From: Thiomonas sp.
Lineage (GTDB): Bacteria; Pseudomonadota; Gammaproteobacteria; Burkholderiales; Burkholderiaceae_C
NCBI GenBank assembly: GCA_027311065.1
Contig: DAICZP010000113.1
Location: 27,791-91,790 of the forward strand
Length of the DNA: 64,000 bases
Direction of reading: 5' to 3'
The translations under genes were made by a program, and so were the position numbers. The notes under the pieces were generated by a model. It was not told the origin of the DNA. It did no database searches and saw only the letters and a program-made list of their open reading frames with translations. Positions 1 to 9,630 of the stretch are shown here, piece after piece; position 1 is the stretch's first letter; the number at the start of each line of letters is the position of its first letter.

Positions 1-973
1 CATCAGCGATCTCAACGCCCGCAAGATCGTCATTGCCGGTCGTCCGGTGCGTTGGGCGGTTGACGTGCGCGACGATGAAGGTAAACCGGGGCAGGCGGCC
101 ATGGTGGCGCGCGAGTTGGTTGCCGATCACGTGGCGGGCGTGATCGGAGATCTCGACGGCACCTCGACCGAAGCATCCGCGCCGGTGTATTTCGCGGCCG
201 GTATCCAGCAGATCACACCGGCTTCCGGCGATCCGGCCACCGCGCACCATGGATGGACCACGTTTCACCGCATCGTGGCGAATGATTACGCCGTCGGCGC
301 CAGCCTCGCGTTTTATGCGGGCCGCAAGCTCAAAGCGAAAACGGCGATGATCGTCGACGATGGCGGCAGCGCCGGCGGCGCGCTGACGGCCGCGTTCGAG
401 CGTGCGGCCGACGCTGGCGGGCTCCAGTTGCTGCCGGCACCCGCGCACAGCCGTGATGACGACGTCGCGGCGTTGGCGGCCAAGGTGAAAGCGGCGGCCC
501 CCGACGTGGTGTTCTACCGCGGCGCCGAATCGTTCGGCGCCGATCTGTTGCGCCGCTTGCGTGCCATCGGGGTGCAGGCGCGTGTGCTTGGAGGCAAGGT
601 GCTGTGCAGCGCGCGTTTCGCGGGGCTCGCGGGAGATGCGGCGAATGCCGGCGTGGTGTGCGCGCAAGCCAGCCGACCGCTCACGCGCATGCCGCAGGCC
701 AGAATGTGGATGCAGCGATTCAAGGAGCGTTTCGGTGCCGACCCCACCCGCCTGACCGGGCCGCACGCGTATGACGCCGCCATGACACTTGCGCAGGCGA
801 TGATCAAGGCGGACTCGACTGATCCGCGCGTCTACGGAGATGCACTACGCGACCCCGGTTACGACGGTGTCACACGCAATGACATTCGATTCAATGCCGA
901 CGGCGAACTGGTCGGCCCGAGCATCACGATTTCGACCTTCTCGCGCGGCACCAAGGTCGACCTGGGACGCTGA
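1..973 (+). CDS. Branched-chain amino acid ABC transporter periplasmic binding protein (5' partial)
   Basis: This is the C-terminal part of a Leu/Ile/Val-type periplasmic binding protein (Peripla_BP_6 fold), which captures a ligand for an ABC importer. The reading frame is open from base 2, so the start and signal peptide lie outside the window; the GTG at 47 in the ORF track is internal. Visible family features are the alternating Rossmann-like segments (for example GVIGDLDGTSTEASAPVY and KTAMIVDDGGSAGG) and the C-terminal lobe with PHAYDAAMTLAQAM, common in LivJ-like proteins. The true ligand cannot be read from sequence. A strong hairpin terminator follows about 55 bases after the stop. 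The permease and ATPase genes are not in view. Confidence 0.85.
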   Translation, partial: ISDLNARKIVIAGRPVRWAVDVRDDEGKPGQAAMVARELVADHVAGVIGDLDGTSTEASAPVYFAAGIQQITPASGDPATAHHGWTTFHRIVANDYAVGASLAFYAGRKLKAKTAMIVDDGGSAGGALTAAFERAADAGGLQLLPAPAHSRDDDVAALAAKVKAAAPDVVFYRGAESFGADLLRRLRAIGVQARVLGGKVLCSARFAGLAGDAANAGVVCAQASRPLTRMPQARMWMQRFKERFGADPTRLTGPHAYDAAMTLAQAMIKADSTDPRVYGDALRDPGYDGVTRNDIRFNADGELVGPSITISTFSRGTKVDLGR

Positions 974-1027
974 CCGGGTCCGCCGTTTCGCGCACACGGT
1001 GGGTGCGCATTGCTGCGTCAGGAGGAC

Positions 1028-1059
1028 AAAAAAAGGGAGCGCAGCGCGCTCCCTTTTTT
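1028..1059. terminator. Bidirectional Rho-independent terminator
   Basis: A 7-bp GC-rich stem (GGGAGCG / CGCTCCC, loop CAGCG) is flanked by seven A on one side and six T on the other. It can therefore end transcription from both the binding-protein gene on the plus strand and the cytochrome gene on the minus strand, which converge here. Confidence 0.9.
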
Positions 1060-1079
1060 CACTGCATGAATGCAACAGA

Positions 1080-1391
1080 TTACTTCATGCTCAGAATCCA
1101 GGTAACGAGTTCCTTGGCTTCTGCCGGGCTGACCTGCGGGTTGGCGGGCATCGGGACCGGGCCCCAAACGCCGCTCACACCCTTCATCACGGCCTTTTCC
1201 AGTTCAGCCTGGGCGCCGGGCTTGCCGGCATATTTCTTGGCCACGTCCTTGTAGGAAGGGCCCACGAGCTTGTGGTCGACGGCGTGGCAGGCCAGACAGT
1301 TCTTGGCCTTGGCCAGGGCCATCATGTCGGCGGCGTTGGCGGCCGAAATGGTCGCGACGGCGAGGCCGGCGGCAATCAGAATTTTTTTCAT
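1080..1391 (-). CDS. Small periplasmic class I cytochrome c (c551/c552 type)
   Basis: A 103-residue monohaem cytochrome c acting as a soluble electron carrier in the periplasm. Residues 1-20 are a clean Sec signal peptide (MKKILIAAGL...ANA) with cleavage likely after ANA. The haem-attachment motif is CLACH at residues 32-36, and the axial Met is in the MPANPQVS loop near residue 81, the usual arrangement in c8/c551 cytochromes. The ORF track gives a longer 209-residue version, but the signal peptide fixes the start at 1391, with GGAG about 10 bases upstream. It is monocistronic and ends at the shared bidirectional terminator. Confidence 0.92.
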   Translation of the reverse strand: MKKILIAAGLAVATISAANAADMMALAKAKNCLACHAVDHKLVGPSYKDVAKKYAGKPGAQAELEKAVMKGVSGVWGPVPMPANPQVSPAEAKELVTWILSMK

Positions 1392-1596
1392 TCTCGAAAT
1401 CTCCATGGTTGGGCAGTGCCATGCACTCAACGTCTGACCTGAACATCGGTTGACACGTCCGGCCGACAAGTCCGGATCCGTGCGATCCTCAAGCATTGAT
1501 CGCGCCGAGCTTACAGCAGCCGTTATGCTAACCGATGAGGCTCGCCAATTTGCAGCGGCGAAACTGGAAATTGACAACTGTCGAGGAGGCGGTGGT

Positions 1597-1845
1597 ATGT
1601 GGCTACTGATTGTGGCAATCGTGCTCTTGGGGTTGAAGTTTGCGGCGTTGGGACCGTTTGCGTCATTATCCTGGTGGTGGATCGCCGGGGCGCTGGGCGT
1701 GGTATTCATCTATTGGGAGTTGATTGATCCCTGGCTGGCCATTTCCAAGAAGCGTGCAGTGCGCGAAATGGAATTGCGACGCGAGGAGCGTGTCGAACGT
1801 GGGCGAGCGCATCTCGGACTGGGACGCGGGCGTCGCAGGAAATGA
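1597..1845 (+). CDS. Small Trp-rich membrane protein (TIGR04438 family)
   Basis: An 82-residue protein with two hydrophobic segments (about residues 1-20 and 28-48), a Trp cluster (SWWWIAG) and a basic Arg-rich tail. This matches the betaproteobacterial small Trp-rich protein family, whose function is unknown. The ATG at 1597 is chosen over the longer 131-residue ORF because GAGGAGG lies 7 bases upstream and the hydrophobic N-terminus then begins properly. It stands alone just upstream of the glycine riboswitch. Family assignment rests on overall pattern memory, so it is a good but not certain call. Confidence 0.75.
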   Translation: MWLLIVAIVLLGLKFAALGPFASLSWWWIAGALGVVFIYWELIDPWLAISKKRAVREMELRREERVERGRAHLGLGRGRRRK

Positions 1846-1857
1846 CAATTTCAACCG

Positions 1858-1885
1858 TCGACCAGCTCTGAATATGCGATACACT
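1858..1885 (+). promoter_or_regulatory. Candidate sigma70 promoter of the glycine riboswitch-gcvTHP unit
   Basis: TCGACC (weak -35) and TACACT (-10) are separated by 16 bases. The expected start point near 1892 lies just upstream of the first riboswitch stem. Position supports it more than motif strength. Confidence 0.4.
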
Positions 1886-1898
1886 CGCCTTTAATCAG

Positions 1899-2112
1899 GA
1901 GAGTGTCCGCGACCGGTTACGTCGCGGGCCGCCGAAGGCGTAAGCGCTGGCCCCGTTGCCGGGAGGCGTGTACCGCTCAGGCAAAAGGACTGAGCCGACC
2001 CTCGCGGGTCAACCTCACTGGAGAGAGGCGCCGGGTACGCAGTCGGCGTCCACCGAAGGGGCAAGCTGGACCCAGGTCCGGTCAATCTCTCAGGTACAAA
2101 GGACAGCGGGGC
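1899..2112 (+). promoter_or_regulatory. Tandem glycine riboswitch controlling gcvT-gcvH-gcvP
   Basis: Two glycine aptamers follow each other in the leader of gcvT. The first contains CCGCCGAAGGCGTAAGC and ends near AGGCAAAAGGACTG; the second contains CACCGAAGGGGCAAGC and ends with CTCAGGTACAAAGGACAG. These are the conserved core blocks of the gcvT-type RNA. In the family, glycine binding turns the gene on so that excess glycine is broken down. The ORF track reads straight through this RNA from 1903, which is spurious. No clear terminator stem lies between the second aptamer and the gcvT start, so the output could be translational. Confidence 0.93.
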
Positions 2113-2160
2113 ATGCCGACCGGGAATCGTCCCGGCGCATCGTCGCCCGAGGAGCCTTGC

Positions 2161-3324
2161 GTGTCCAATCCTGCCGAACCTGATCTCCTGCGCACGCCGT
2201 TGTACGCGTTGCATGCGCGCCTGGGTGCCAAGATGGTGCCTTTCGCCGGTTACGCGATGCCGGTGCAATACCCGTCCGGCGTCATGGCAGAGCACAGATG
2301 CACGCGCGAGTCCGCTGGCCTGTTCGATGTTTCGCACATGGGGCAGGTCCGTATCGGTGGTCCCGACGCCGCCGCGGCGCTGGAAAGCCTGATCCCGATC
2401 GACGTGCAGGGGCTGGCGCTGGGTCGCCAGCGCTACGGCTTTTTCACGGATGCGGGCGGCGGCATCCTCGACGATCTCATGTTGACGTGTCGGCCGCGTC
2501 CGGACGGGGAGGGCAGCGAGTTTTTCATGGTCGTGAATGCGGCCTGCAAAGAGCATGATCTCGCATGGTTGCGTGAGCGCATCGGACTGCGGTGCACCAT
2601 TGAAGAACTTCCAGATCAGGGCCTGATCGCCCTGCAGGGTCCGCGCGCAGTGCCCGCCCTGGCACTGTTGCTGCCGGGTGTCGCGTCGATGCGGTTCATG
2701 GACGCAGCCTGGTTCACGCTGCCCGCGGCCATCGGTTCAGGGCGCGTATTCGTCAGCCGCAGTGGCTACACCGGTGAAGACGGCGTCGAGATTTCCGTGG
2801 ATGCTGGCGACACCGAGGCGTTGGCCGTTGCGTTGCTCGCGCTTCCGGGTGTGGCCCCGGCAGGGCTTGGCGCACGTGACAGCCTTCGTCTCGAGGCCGG
2901 CTTGTGCCTCTATGGGCACGACATGGATGCCACCACCACGCCGATTGAAGCCAGCTTGCAGTGGGCGATCCAGAAAGTGCGCCGCACCGGCGGCGCGCGT
3001 GCTGGCGGCTTCCCTGGCGCGGAAATCATTCTGGGGCAAATCGACGACGCCGCGCGCCTTGCCCGTCGCCGTATCGGTCTGCGCGGCGAGGACAGGGTTC
3101 CGGTGCGCGAAGGTGCTGAACTCGTCGACGCCGAAGGGCGCAATGTGGGCCGCGTGACCAGCGGCAGTCTCACGCCTTCCGCCAACGCGCCAGTGGCGAT
3201 GGGCTACGTCGCAGCGCCATGCGCGATAAAAGGCACCCTGGTCTTCGCGCTGGTGCGCGGACGCCAGGTGCCGATGCGCATTGTCGACATGCCGTTTGTT
3301 CCGCACGGCTACAAGCGCGACTGA
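2161..3324 (+). CDS. gcvT: Glycine cleavage system T protein (aminomethyltransferase)
   Basis: T protein transfers the methylene group from aminomethyl-lipoyl-H protein to tetrahydrofolate, releasing ammonia. The protein is 387 residues, slightly above the usual 360-375. Recognisable segments are the N-terminal LGAKMVPFAGYAMPVQY, FDVSHMGQV, SRSGYTGEDGVE and the C-terminal GYKRD end. The start is set at GTG 2161, with GAGGAG 7 bases upstream, because the longer ORF runs through the riboswitch. It is first in the gcvT-gcvH-gcvP operon under glycine riboswitch control. Confidence 0.96.
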   Translation: MSNPAEPDLLRTPLYALHARLGAKMVPFAGYAMPVQYPSGVMAEHRCTRESAGLFDVSHMGQVRIGGPDAAAALESLIPIDVQGLALGRQRYGFFTDAGGGILDDLMLTCRPRPDGEGSEFFMVVNAACKEHDLAWLRERIGLRCTIEELPDQGLIALQGPRAVPALALLLPGVASMRFMDAAWFTLPAAIGSGRVFVSRSGYTGEDGVEISVDAGDTEALAVALLALPGVAPAGLGARDSLRLEAGLCLYGHDMDATTTPIEASLQWAIQKVRRTGGARAGGFPGAEIILGQIDDAARLARRRIGLRGEDRVPVREGAELVDAEGRNVGRVTSGSLTPSANAPVAMGYVAAPCAIKGTLVFALVRGRQVPMRIVDMPFVPHGYKRD

Positions 3325-3413
3325 CGCGCTGTTTCGCGGCGCGGCGCCTGATTTGTCCTGATGTTCAACACCTTCCGCACAACCATATCCATCCAACCCC
3401 CACGGAGTTCGAC

Positions 3414-3788
3414 ATGACCGTCAAGTTCACCCCCGATCACGAATGGGTTCGCCTCGAAGCCGATGGCACCGCGACCGTCGGCATCACGGCGCACGCGCAA
3501 GATGCCCTCGGCGACGTGGTGTTCGTGGAGCTTCCCGCCGTCGGCACGTCCTACACGCAGCACGATGCCGCAGGTGTCGTCGAGTCGGTCAAAGCCGCCG
3601 CTGACGTGTACATGCCGATCGCCGCCGAAGTCATCGCGGTCAATGATGCCCTGGTTGCTGACCCGGCGCTGGCCAACACCGATCCGCAAGGCGCTGGCTG
3701 GTTCTTCAAGGTGCGCCCGACCGCGCCATCGCAGATCGACGCGCTGCTGGACCAGGCCGCCTACGACAAACTGCTCGCCGGCGCCTGA
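3414..3788 (+). CDS. gcvH: Glycine cleavage system H protein (lipoyl carrier)
   Basis: A 124-residue lipoyl-carrier protein that shuttles the aminomethyl intermediate between the P, T and L proteins. The lipoylation site is Lys60 in [12 protein letters not shown]. The start ATG 3414 gives the standard N-terminus [15 protein letters not shown]; the ORF-track start at 3219 lies inside gcvT. The gene follows gcvT by about 90 bases and precedes gcvP by 34, consistent with one transcript. Confidence 0.97.
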   Translation: MTVKFTPDHEWVRLEADGTATVGITAHAQDALGDVVFVELPAVGTSYTQHDAAGVVESVKAAADVYMPIAAEVIAVNDALVADPALANTDPQGAGWFFKVRPTAPSQIDALLDQAAYDKLLAGA

Positions 3789-3822
3789 ATCGCACGCACG
3801 CAGAACCCGGTACGAGATCCCC

Positions 3823-6726
3823 ATGCTGACGCACATTGAACCCACCCTGAACGTCCTGGAGGACGCCGGCGCCTTTTGCCGACGCCACATTGGTCCCGAC
3901 AGCGCTGATCAGGCGCACATGCTGCAAGCCCTCGGACTGCCTGACATGTCTGCCTTGCTCGCCGCCGTGATTCCAGCGGGAATCCGGCGTACGCATGCAT
4001 TTGAACTTCCGCCTGCGGTCGACGAAGCGGCTGCGCTGGCGGAGTTGCGCGCCATTGCCGCGGGAAACCGCGTGATGCGCAGTTTCATCGGCCAGGGCTA
4101 TGCCAACGCCCACATGCCGGGGGTCATTCAGCGCAATATTCTTGAAAACCCGGCCTGGTACACCGCTTACACGCCTTACCAGCCGGAAATCAGCCAAGGA
4201 AGGCTCGAGGCTTTGCTGAATTTCCAGACCATGGTCGCCGACCTCACGGGACTGGACGTGGCCAACGCGTCGATGCTGGACGAGGCCACGGCCGCGGCGG
4301 AAGCGGTGACCCTCGCACTGCGGGCGGGACGCGGCGCCAGCCGCAGTGTGTTCGTGGCTGACGACGTACTTCCGCAAAGCCTCGAGGTCCTGCGCACCCG
4401 CGCGGCACCGTTGGGCATCGACGTCGTGGTCGGTCCCGTCGATGAGGCGGCGAAGGGTGCGTACTTTGCGGTGCTGCTGCAATACCCGGGCGTGGACGGC
4501 GGGGTGCGCGACCTGCGCAACATCATTGCAGGCGCGCACGCCCGCGGCGCCCTGGTCATCATGGCGGCGGATATCCTGGCACTGACGCTGCTGGTGCCGC
4601 CGGGGGAGCTTGGCGCTGACATCGCAGTTGGGAACACACAGCGTTTTGGTCTGCCCCTGGGTTTCGGGGGGCCGCACGCTGCATACCTGGCGGTGCGTGA
4701 CGCAATCAAACGCCAAATGCCGGGGCGGCTGGTGGGATCGAGTATCGATGCGCATGGCAACCAGGGCTTGCGGCTGGCGCTGCAGACACGGGAGCAGCAC
4801 ATCCGGCGCGAAAAGGCCACCAGCAATATCTGCACCGCGCAGGTATTGCCGGCAGTGCTGGCGAGCATGTATGCGGTCTATCACGGGCCACAAGGATTAC
4901 GACGCATCGCCCAGCGTGTGCATGCCTACACGGCGATCGTCGCCGACGTACTGCGCGCGCAAGACTGGACGCTCTCCCATGAGTGCTTTTTCGACACCCT
5001 GACGGTTCACACCGGGGCGCACACCGAGGCCGTGCACCTGGCCACCGTCGCTGCCGGCATCAATCTGCGGCGCGTGGCGCCGGACCGCGTCGGAATCACG
5101 CTGGACGAAACGGTGACGCGTGCGGACCTGCTCGCGTTGCTGGGGGCGTTCGCCGGGGTATGTGGAGTCGAAGCCCCCGACGGCACGTTGTTCGATGCCC
5201 ATGCGGCGGGGGTGGCGTCGCGGTATCCGGTGTCGCTTGCGCGCACCTCCGATGTCCTGACCCATCCGGTGTTTCGGCGTTACCACAGCGAAACCGAGAT
5301 GCTGCGTTACCTGCGCCGCCTTGCCGACAAGGACGTGGCGCTCGACCGCGCGATGATTCCGCTAGGTTCGTGCACCATGAAACTCAACGCCACCAGCGAA
5401 ATGGTTCCTATTACCTGGCCCGAGTTTGCGTCGATTCACCCCTTCGCGCCGGCGGACCAGGCAGCGGGTTATGCACGGCTTGCCGATGACCTGCGGCATT
5501 GGCTTGCGCAGGCCACCGGCTATGACGCCGTCAGCCTGCAGCCGAATGCGGGCTCGCAAGGTGAGTACGCCGGTCTGCTGGCGATTCAGGGGTGGCACGC
5601 CAGCCGCGGTGAGCCGCACCGCGACGTTTGCCTGATCCCGGCGTCCGCGCATGGCACCAATCCGGCGTCGGCGCAGATGGCTGGCATGCAGGTGGTGGTG
5701 GTTGCCTGCGATGCGGAAGGCAGCGTCGATCTCGACGACCTGCGCGCGAAGGCGGGGCACCATGCGGCGCGCCTGGCTGCCTGCATGATTACCTATCCCT
5801 CCACCCACGGCGTGTTCGAGCCGCGGGTACGCGAAATCTGCGACATCGTTCATGCCCATGGCGGGCAGGTCTACGTCGACGGCGCCAACATGAATGCCAT
5901 GGTGGGACTTGCCAGTCCGCCGGAATTCGGCGCCGACGTGTCGCACCTCAACCTGCACAAGACTTTCTGCATACCGCACGGCGGCGGCGGACCAGGCGTC
6001 GGCCCCGTTGCGGTGCGGGCTCACCTCGCGCCATTCCTCCCCGGTCACGCCGCCAGTGGTGACGCGGGGCGTCCGGTGGGAGCGGTCAGCGCCGCTGCGC
6101 TGGGCAACGCATCGGTGCTGCCGATCACCTGGATGTACATCCGCATGATGGGCGCCGGCGGCCTCGCCGATGCGAGTGCGGTGGCGATCCTCAGCGCCAA
6201 CTACATCGCCCGGCGCCTGTCCGCGCACTTCCCTGTGCTCTACACCGGCGCGCATGGCCTGGTCGCCCACGAATGTATCCTGGACTTGCGGGCACTGAAG
6301 GACGCCAGCGGCATCAGCAATGAGGATGTCGCAAAGCGTCTGATCGACTTCGGATTTCACGCACCAACCATGAGCTTTCCGGTTCCGGGCACGCTCATGA
6401 TCGAGCCCACCGAAAGCGAATCTCTGGTCGAACTCGACCGGTTCGTCGACGCGATGATCGCGATTCGCGGTGAAATCGCCTGGGTTGAGCGTGGCGACTG
6501 GCCGCGCGAGGACAACCCGCTCAAGGCGGCGCCGTTCACCGCCGCCGCCGTGCTCGGCGCCGAGTGGACGCGGCCGTACAGCCGCGAACAGGCGGCCTAC
6601 CCCTTGCCGTCGGTGCGTACGAACAAGTACTGGGTTCCGGTCGGCCGGGTCGACAATGTCTGGGGCGACCGCAACCTGCAGTGCGCGTGCCTCCCGCTGG
6701 CAGCGCATGTCGCCGACGGGACCTGA
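3823..6726 (+). CDS. gcvP: Glycine dehydrogenase (decarboxylating), P protein
   Basis: The P protein is a PLP enzyme that decarboxylates glycine and loads the remaining aminomethyl group onto lipoyl-H protein. The frame from ATG 3823 gives 967 residues, the usual length for the single-chain homodimeric form, with an N-terminal FCRRHIGP segment. The PLP lysine is Lys713 in [18 protein letters not shown], followed by the Gly-rich loop. The track's 1087-residue ORF includes 120 spurious residues antecedent to the real start. It is third in the riboswitch-controlled operon. The L protein is not in the window. Confidence 0.97.
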   Translation: MLTHIEPTLNVLEDAGAFCRRHIGPDSADQAHMLQALGLPDMSALLAAVIPAGIRRTHAFELPPAVDEAAALAELRAIAAGNRVMRSFIGQGYANAHMPGVIQRNILENPAWYTAYTPYQPEISQGRLEALLNFQTMVADLTGLDVANASMLDEATAAAEAVTLALRAGRGASRSVFVADDVLPQSLEVLRTRAAPLGIDVVVGPVDEAAKGAYFAVLLQYPGVDGGVRDLRNIIAGAHARGALVIMAADILALTLLVPPGELGADIAVGNTQRFGLPLGFGGPHAAYLAVRDAIKRQMPGRLVGSSIDAHGNQGLRLALQTREQHIRREKATSNICTAQVLPAVLASMYAVYHGPQGLRRIAQRVHAYTAIVADVLRAQDWTLSHECFFDTLTVHTGAHTEAVHLATVAAGINLRRVAPDRVGITLDETVTRADLLALLGAFAGVCGVEAPDGTLFDAHAAGVASRYPVSLARTSDVLTHPVFRRYHSETEMLRYLRRLADKDVALDRAMIPLGSCTMKLNATSEMVPITWPEFASIHPFAPADQAAGYARLADDLRHWLAQATGYDAVSLQPNAGSQGEYAGLLAIQGWHASRGEPHRDVCLIPASAHGTNPASAQMAGMQVVVVACDAEGSVDLDDLRAKAGHHAARLAACMITYPSTHGVFEPRVREICDIVHAHGGQVYVDGANMNAMVGLASPPEFGADVSHLNLHKTFCIPHGGGGPGVGPVAVRAHLAPFLPGHAASGDAGRPVGAVSAAALGNASVLPITWMYIRMMGAGGLADASAVAILSANYIARRLSAHFPVLYTGAHGLVAHECILDLRALKDASGISNEDVAKRLIDFGFHAPTMSFPVPGTLMIEPTESESLVELDRFVDAMIAIRGEIAWVERGDWPREDNPLKAAPFTAAAVLGAEWTRPYSREQAAYPLPSVRTNKYWVPVGRVDNVWGDRNLQCACLPLAAHVADGT

Positions 6727-6810
6727 AGATGTGATGGAACCTGCTCGACTCGCGCAGGTGATTGCAAGAAGCGGAATGAAGTTCGTGTCGCATCGACGTA
6801 CGCTTGCGGC

Positions 6811-7686
6811 ATGGACTTCACCGTGCCCCCATCCTCTTTCGTGTCCGCTGCGGCGATGCGGCGCACGCGGCATGCCATCGACCGGCTCCTTGGCGGCGCC
6901 GAAGCCCCGTCACTGGCCGCGCTCGCGGCGGAAGCGGGCGTAACGCCCTGGTATTTCCAGCGCGAGTTTGCCGCGTGCGCGGGCGTGAGCCCCAAGCGCT
7001 TCGTCGAGGTGCTGTCCAAGGAGCGCCTGCTGGGGGCGCTGGCCCAGGGTCTTCCCGCGCTCGAGGCAGCGCTGGAATCTGGATTGTCGGGCCCGGGTCG
7101 AGCCCACGAACTTCTCTTGCGGACCGAGGGGATGACGCCGGCGCAGGCCAGACGCCACGGACAGGGCGTGGCCATCGTCTGGGGCGTCGCGCTTGCGCGC
7201 TGTGGTCCGATGTTCGGAGCATGGACTGGACAGGGGCTTTGCGCCTTGGAGTTTCTGCCCGAAGACGAGAATTCCCCGGAGTCGGAGGCGTCGACGGAAT
7301 CGATGTGCCTCGCACTGGGCGCGCGGTGGCATGCCGCGTCGATGCGTCGGGACGACGCGCTGATCGCGCGGCTGATCGATGCTGCGCTCGATGGCGATCC
7401 CGCGGTTCCGGCCCACGTCAAGGCGAGTCATTTTCGCTTGCGCGTGTGGCAGGCACTACTGTGCCTGCCGACGGGAAGCCTGGCCAGTTATACGCAGCTC
7501 GCACGCGCGGTCGGCAGGCCCGACGCGGTGCGCGCGGTGGCGGGGGCAGTGGCGGCGAACCACCTGGCCGTGCTGCTTCCCTGTCACCGCGTGATTCGAG
7601 AGGGCGCGGAGCTGGCCGGCTACCGTTGGGGCCTGGCCCGCAAGGCCATGCTCATTGCCGCGGAGCAGGCCCTCATTCCAGGGTGA
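6811..7686 (+). CDS. Ada-type AraC regulator / O6-methylguanine-DNA methyltransferase lacking the N-terminal zinc domain
   Basis: A 291-residue protein combining an AraC-like DNA-binding domain (about residues 15-70, with LAALAAEAGVTPWYFQREF and GVSPKRFVE) and a C-terminal O6-alkylguanine-DNA alkyltransferase domain. The active-site motif is LPCHRVIREG with acceptor Cys258, and it is preceded by the RAVAGAVAANHLAVL helix. E. coli Ada has an extra N-terminal methylphosphotriester zinc domain with a Cys cluster; that is missing here, so methyl-phosphate sensing is not expected. Its 3' end overlaps the 3' end of the convergent selD gene by 14 bases. Confidence 0.88.
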   Translation: MDFTVPPSSFVSAAAMRRTRHAIDRLLGGAEAPSLAALAAEAGVTPWYFQREFAACAGVSPKRFVEVLSKERLLGALAQGLPALEAALESGLSGPGRAHELLLRTEGMTPAQARRHGQGVAIVWGVALARCGPMFGAWTGQGLCALEFLPEDENSPESEASTESMCLALGARWHAASMRRDDALIARLIDAALDGDPAVPAHVKASHFRLRVWQALLCLPTGSLASYTQLARAVGRPDAVRAVAGAVAANHLAVLLPCHRVIREGAELAGYRWGLARKAMLIAAEQALIPG

Positions 7687-8734
7687 CGCGCGGCGTGCCG
7701 GTTTGCAGGCGGCCGATGACCGATGCTTCACCGAAGCCGTCAGCCCGGAAGATGCCCAGGACGGCGGGCACCGCATCTGGCGCGCAGCTCACCAGCAGGC
7801 CGCCCGCCGTCTGCGGATCGGTCAGCAGATCGCGTGTGAGCGCGTCGGCGCCGCCGAGGTCGACGTCAGTGCCATAGCTGGCCCAGTTGCGGCCGGATGC
7901 GCCGGTGACGACACCCGCGGCCGCGAGATGGCGCACGCCGGCCAGCAAGGGTACAGCGCCGACGTCCACCCGCGCGGCAAGGCCCGAACCACGGCACATT
8001 TCGAGCAGGTGGCCGAGCAGCCCGAAGCCAGTGACGTCGGTCATCGCATGCACCCCGGGCAGCGCGGCCAGGTTCGGGCCGGGTGTGTTCAATCGCGTCG
8101 TCGTATCGATCATCAGTCGGTAGGCGTCGGGCGAGAGGAGGTCCTTTTTCAGTGCAGCCGACATCACCCCGACACCCAGGGGCTTGCCGAGCACGAGGAC
8201 GTCGCCATCGCGCGCGTCGGCGTTGCGCCGGATGCGGTCCGGGTGCGCGAGCCCAAGGACTGCAAGTCCATAAATCGGCTCGACCGAATCGATGGAATGC
8301 CCGCCCGCCACCGGGATGCCGGCGCGCGCGCACACGGCCTGTCCGCCCCGAAGGATCGCGCCGATGGTTTCCTCGGGCAGGATGCTGATCGGCATGCCGA
8401 CCAGAGCCAGGGCCATGATGGGTCGTGCTCCCATGGCATAAATGTCCGAAATTGCGTTTGTCGCTGCGATAGCACCGAAATCTTCGGGGTCGTCGACGAT
8501 GGGCATGAAAAAATCAGTGGTTGCTACCAGCGCCTGGGTATCGTTGAGTCGATAGACCGCGGCATCATCCGATGTCTCGACTCCGACCATGAGTTCGGGC
8601 GGAACAGGAAATGCGGGCGTTCGGCGCAGGATGGCGCTCAGCACGCCCGGTGCGATCTTGCAGCCGCAACCGCCCCCGTGGGACAGTGAAGTCAGGCGTG
8701 GCGGCGTTGCCGGTTTGGCGTTGGATGCGGGCAT
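7673..8734 (-). CDS. selD: Selenide, water dikinase (selenophosphate synthetase)
   Basis: SelD makes selenophosphate from selenide and ATP, the selenium donor for selenocysteine and 2-selenouridine. The chosen start (MPASNAK) yields 353 residues, close to the usual 347; the ORF track extends 52 residues into the upstream regulator. The N-terminal catalytic motif HGGGCGCK carries Cys23 and Lys26, matching E. coli Cys17 and Lys20, so this is the Cys form rather than the Sec form. ATP/Mg-binding segments such as TSDDAAVYRLND and GGHSIDSVEPIYGLAVLG are present. No selA, selB or selU is visible nearby, so the downstream use of selenophosphate is unknown. Confidence 0.95.
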   Translation of the reverse strand: MPASNAKPATPPRLTSLSHGGGCGCKIAPGVLSAILRRTPAFPVPPELMVGVETSDDAAVYRLNDTQALVATTDFFMPIVDDPEDFGAIAATNAISDIYAMGARPIMALALVGMPISILPEETIGAILRGGQAVCARAGIPVAGGHSIDSVEPIYGLAVLGLAHPDRIRRNADARDGDVLVLGKPLGVGVMSAALKKDLLSPDAYRLMIDTTTRLNTPGPNLAALPGVHAMTDVTGFGLLGHLLEMCRGSGLAARVDVGAVPLLAGVRHLAAAGVVTGASGRNWASYGTDVDLGGADALTRDLLTDPQTAGGLLVSCAPDAVPAVLGIFRADGFGEASVIGRLQTGTPRVTLE

Positions 8735-8745
8735 GGGAGCGGGGC

Positions 8746-9630
8746 TCAATGAGTGGCTTGCGGCCAGGCGGCGCAGAGGTCGTCGAAGCGCTGCAATGCT
8801 GGGGAAAACGCCTTGCGGCGAGCATGAATTCGGTAAAGCGTGCGTTCCAGAGGCGGCAGGCACGCGTCGATGCGGACGAGCTGCCTGCAATCAAGCATGT
8901 TCTGCACCACCCGCAGCGGGAGGCAACTGATCCCCAGGCCTTCCGCCACGGCGCGTTTGATCGCCTCGGCGTTGCCAAGATTCATGCCGATCGTGTACCG
9001 GGGGAGGTGGGGCATCAACAGCGCTTCCATGGTTTCACGCGTGCCGGAGCCGGCTTCTCGCTGGATCCAACGCGCTTTCGCGAGTTCCTCGATTCCAACC
9101 TCGCCGCGAGTCAGCTGGTGATCGGGTGCTGCGACCACCACCAACCGGTCGCGCAGCCAGGGATGTGATTCGATGTCGGGATGGTGACAGGCGCCCTCGA
9201 TGTAGCCAAGATCGACGCGATAGTCCGCCACCGCCTGGATCACGTCGTGGGTGTTGCCAACCTCGAGTTCGACCTGGGCCTGCGGCCACGCACGCTGATA
9301 CGCACCCAGCACCGCGGGCATGATGTAATTTCCGACCGTCGTGCTGGCACCGATGCGAAGCGCCGCCGCATCGCCATCGAACAGGGTTTCAAGATCGTGG
9401 CTCAGGTCGAGCATTGCCAATGCGCGGGGAAGCAGCAGGCGTCCGGCATCGTTGAGCACGACGCGCTTGCCGATGCGATCGAACAGCCGCGTGCCGAGCT
9501 GCGATTCGAGCTCGCCGAGGGCGGCGCTCACCGCGGACTGCGACATCGAGAGTTGGCGCCCGGCTTCGGTGGTGCTCCCGGAGCGGGCCACGGCCACCAT
9601 GACGTCGAGTTGCCGAAGGGTCAGTCTCAT
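8746..9630 (-). CDS. LysR-family transcriptional regulator (CysL/YeiE-like)
   Basis: A 294-residue LysR regulator. The N-terminal winged helix-turn-helix covers about residues 5-62 (TEAGRQLSMSQSAVSAALGELE), and a periplasmic-binding-protein-like effector domain follows (LRIGASTTVGNYIMP, IEGACHHPDIESHPW). The overall pattern resembles the CysL/YeiE group, some of which regulate sulfur metabolism, but the effector cannot be read. The stop lies 11 bases before the selD start, so both could be on one transcript. Divergent orientation to iscR leaves a 360-base intergenic region. Confidence 0.88.
   Translation of the reverse strand: MRLTLRQLDVMVAVARSGSTTEAGRQLSMSQSAVSAALGELESQLGTRLFDRIGKRVVLNDAGRLLLPRALAMLDLSHDLETLFDGDAAALRIGASTTVGNYIMPAVLGAYQRAWPQAQVELEVGNTHDVIQAVADYRVDLGYIEGACHHPDIESHPWLRDRLVVVAAPDHQLTRGEVGIEELAKARWIQREAGSGTRETMEALLMPHLPRYTIGMNLGNAEAIKRAVAEGLGISCLPLRVVQNMLDCRQLVRIDACLPPLERTLYRIHARRKAFSPALQRFDDLCAAWPQATH

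Noticed and set aside
1903-2160. Extended N-terminus of the 473-residue gcvT ORF
   Set aside because: This part is the tandem glycine riboswitch; the real start is GTG 2161 with a ribosome site, giving a normal GcvT.
5362-6873. 503-residue minus-strand ORF opposite gcvP
   Set aside because: Antisense shadow of the P protein gene with no recognisable domain.
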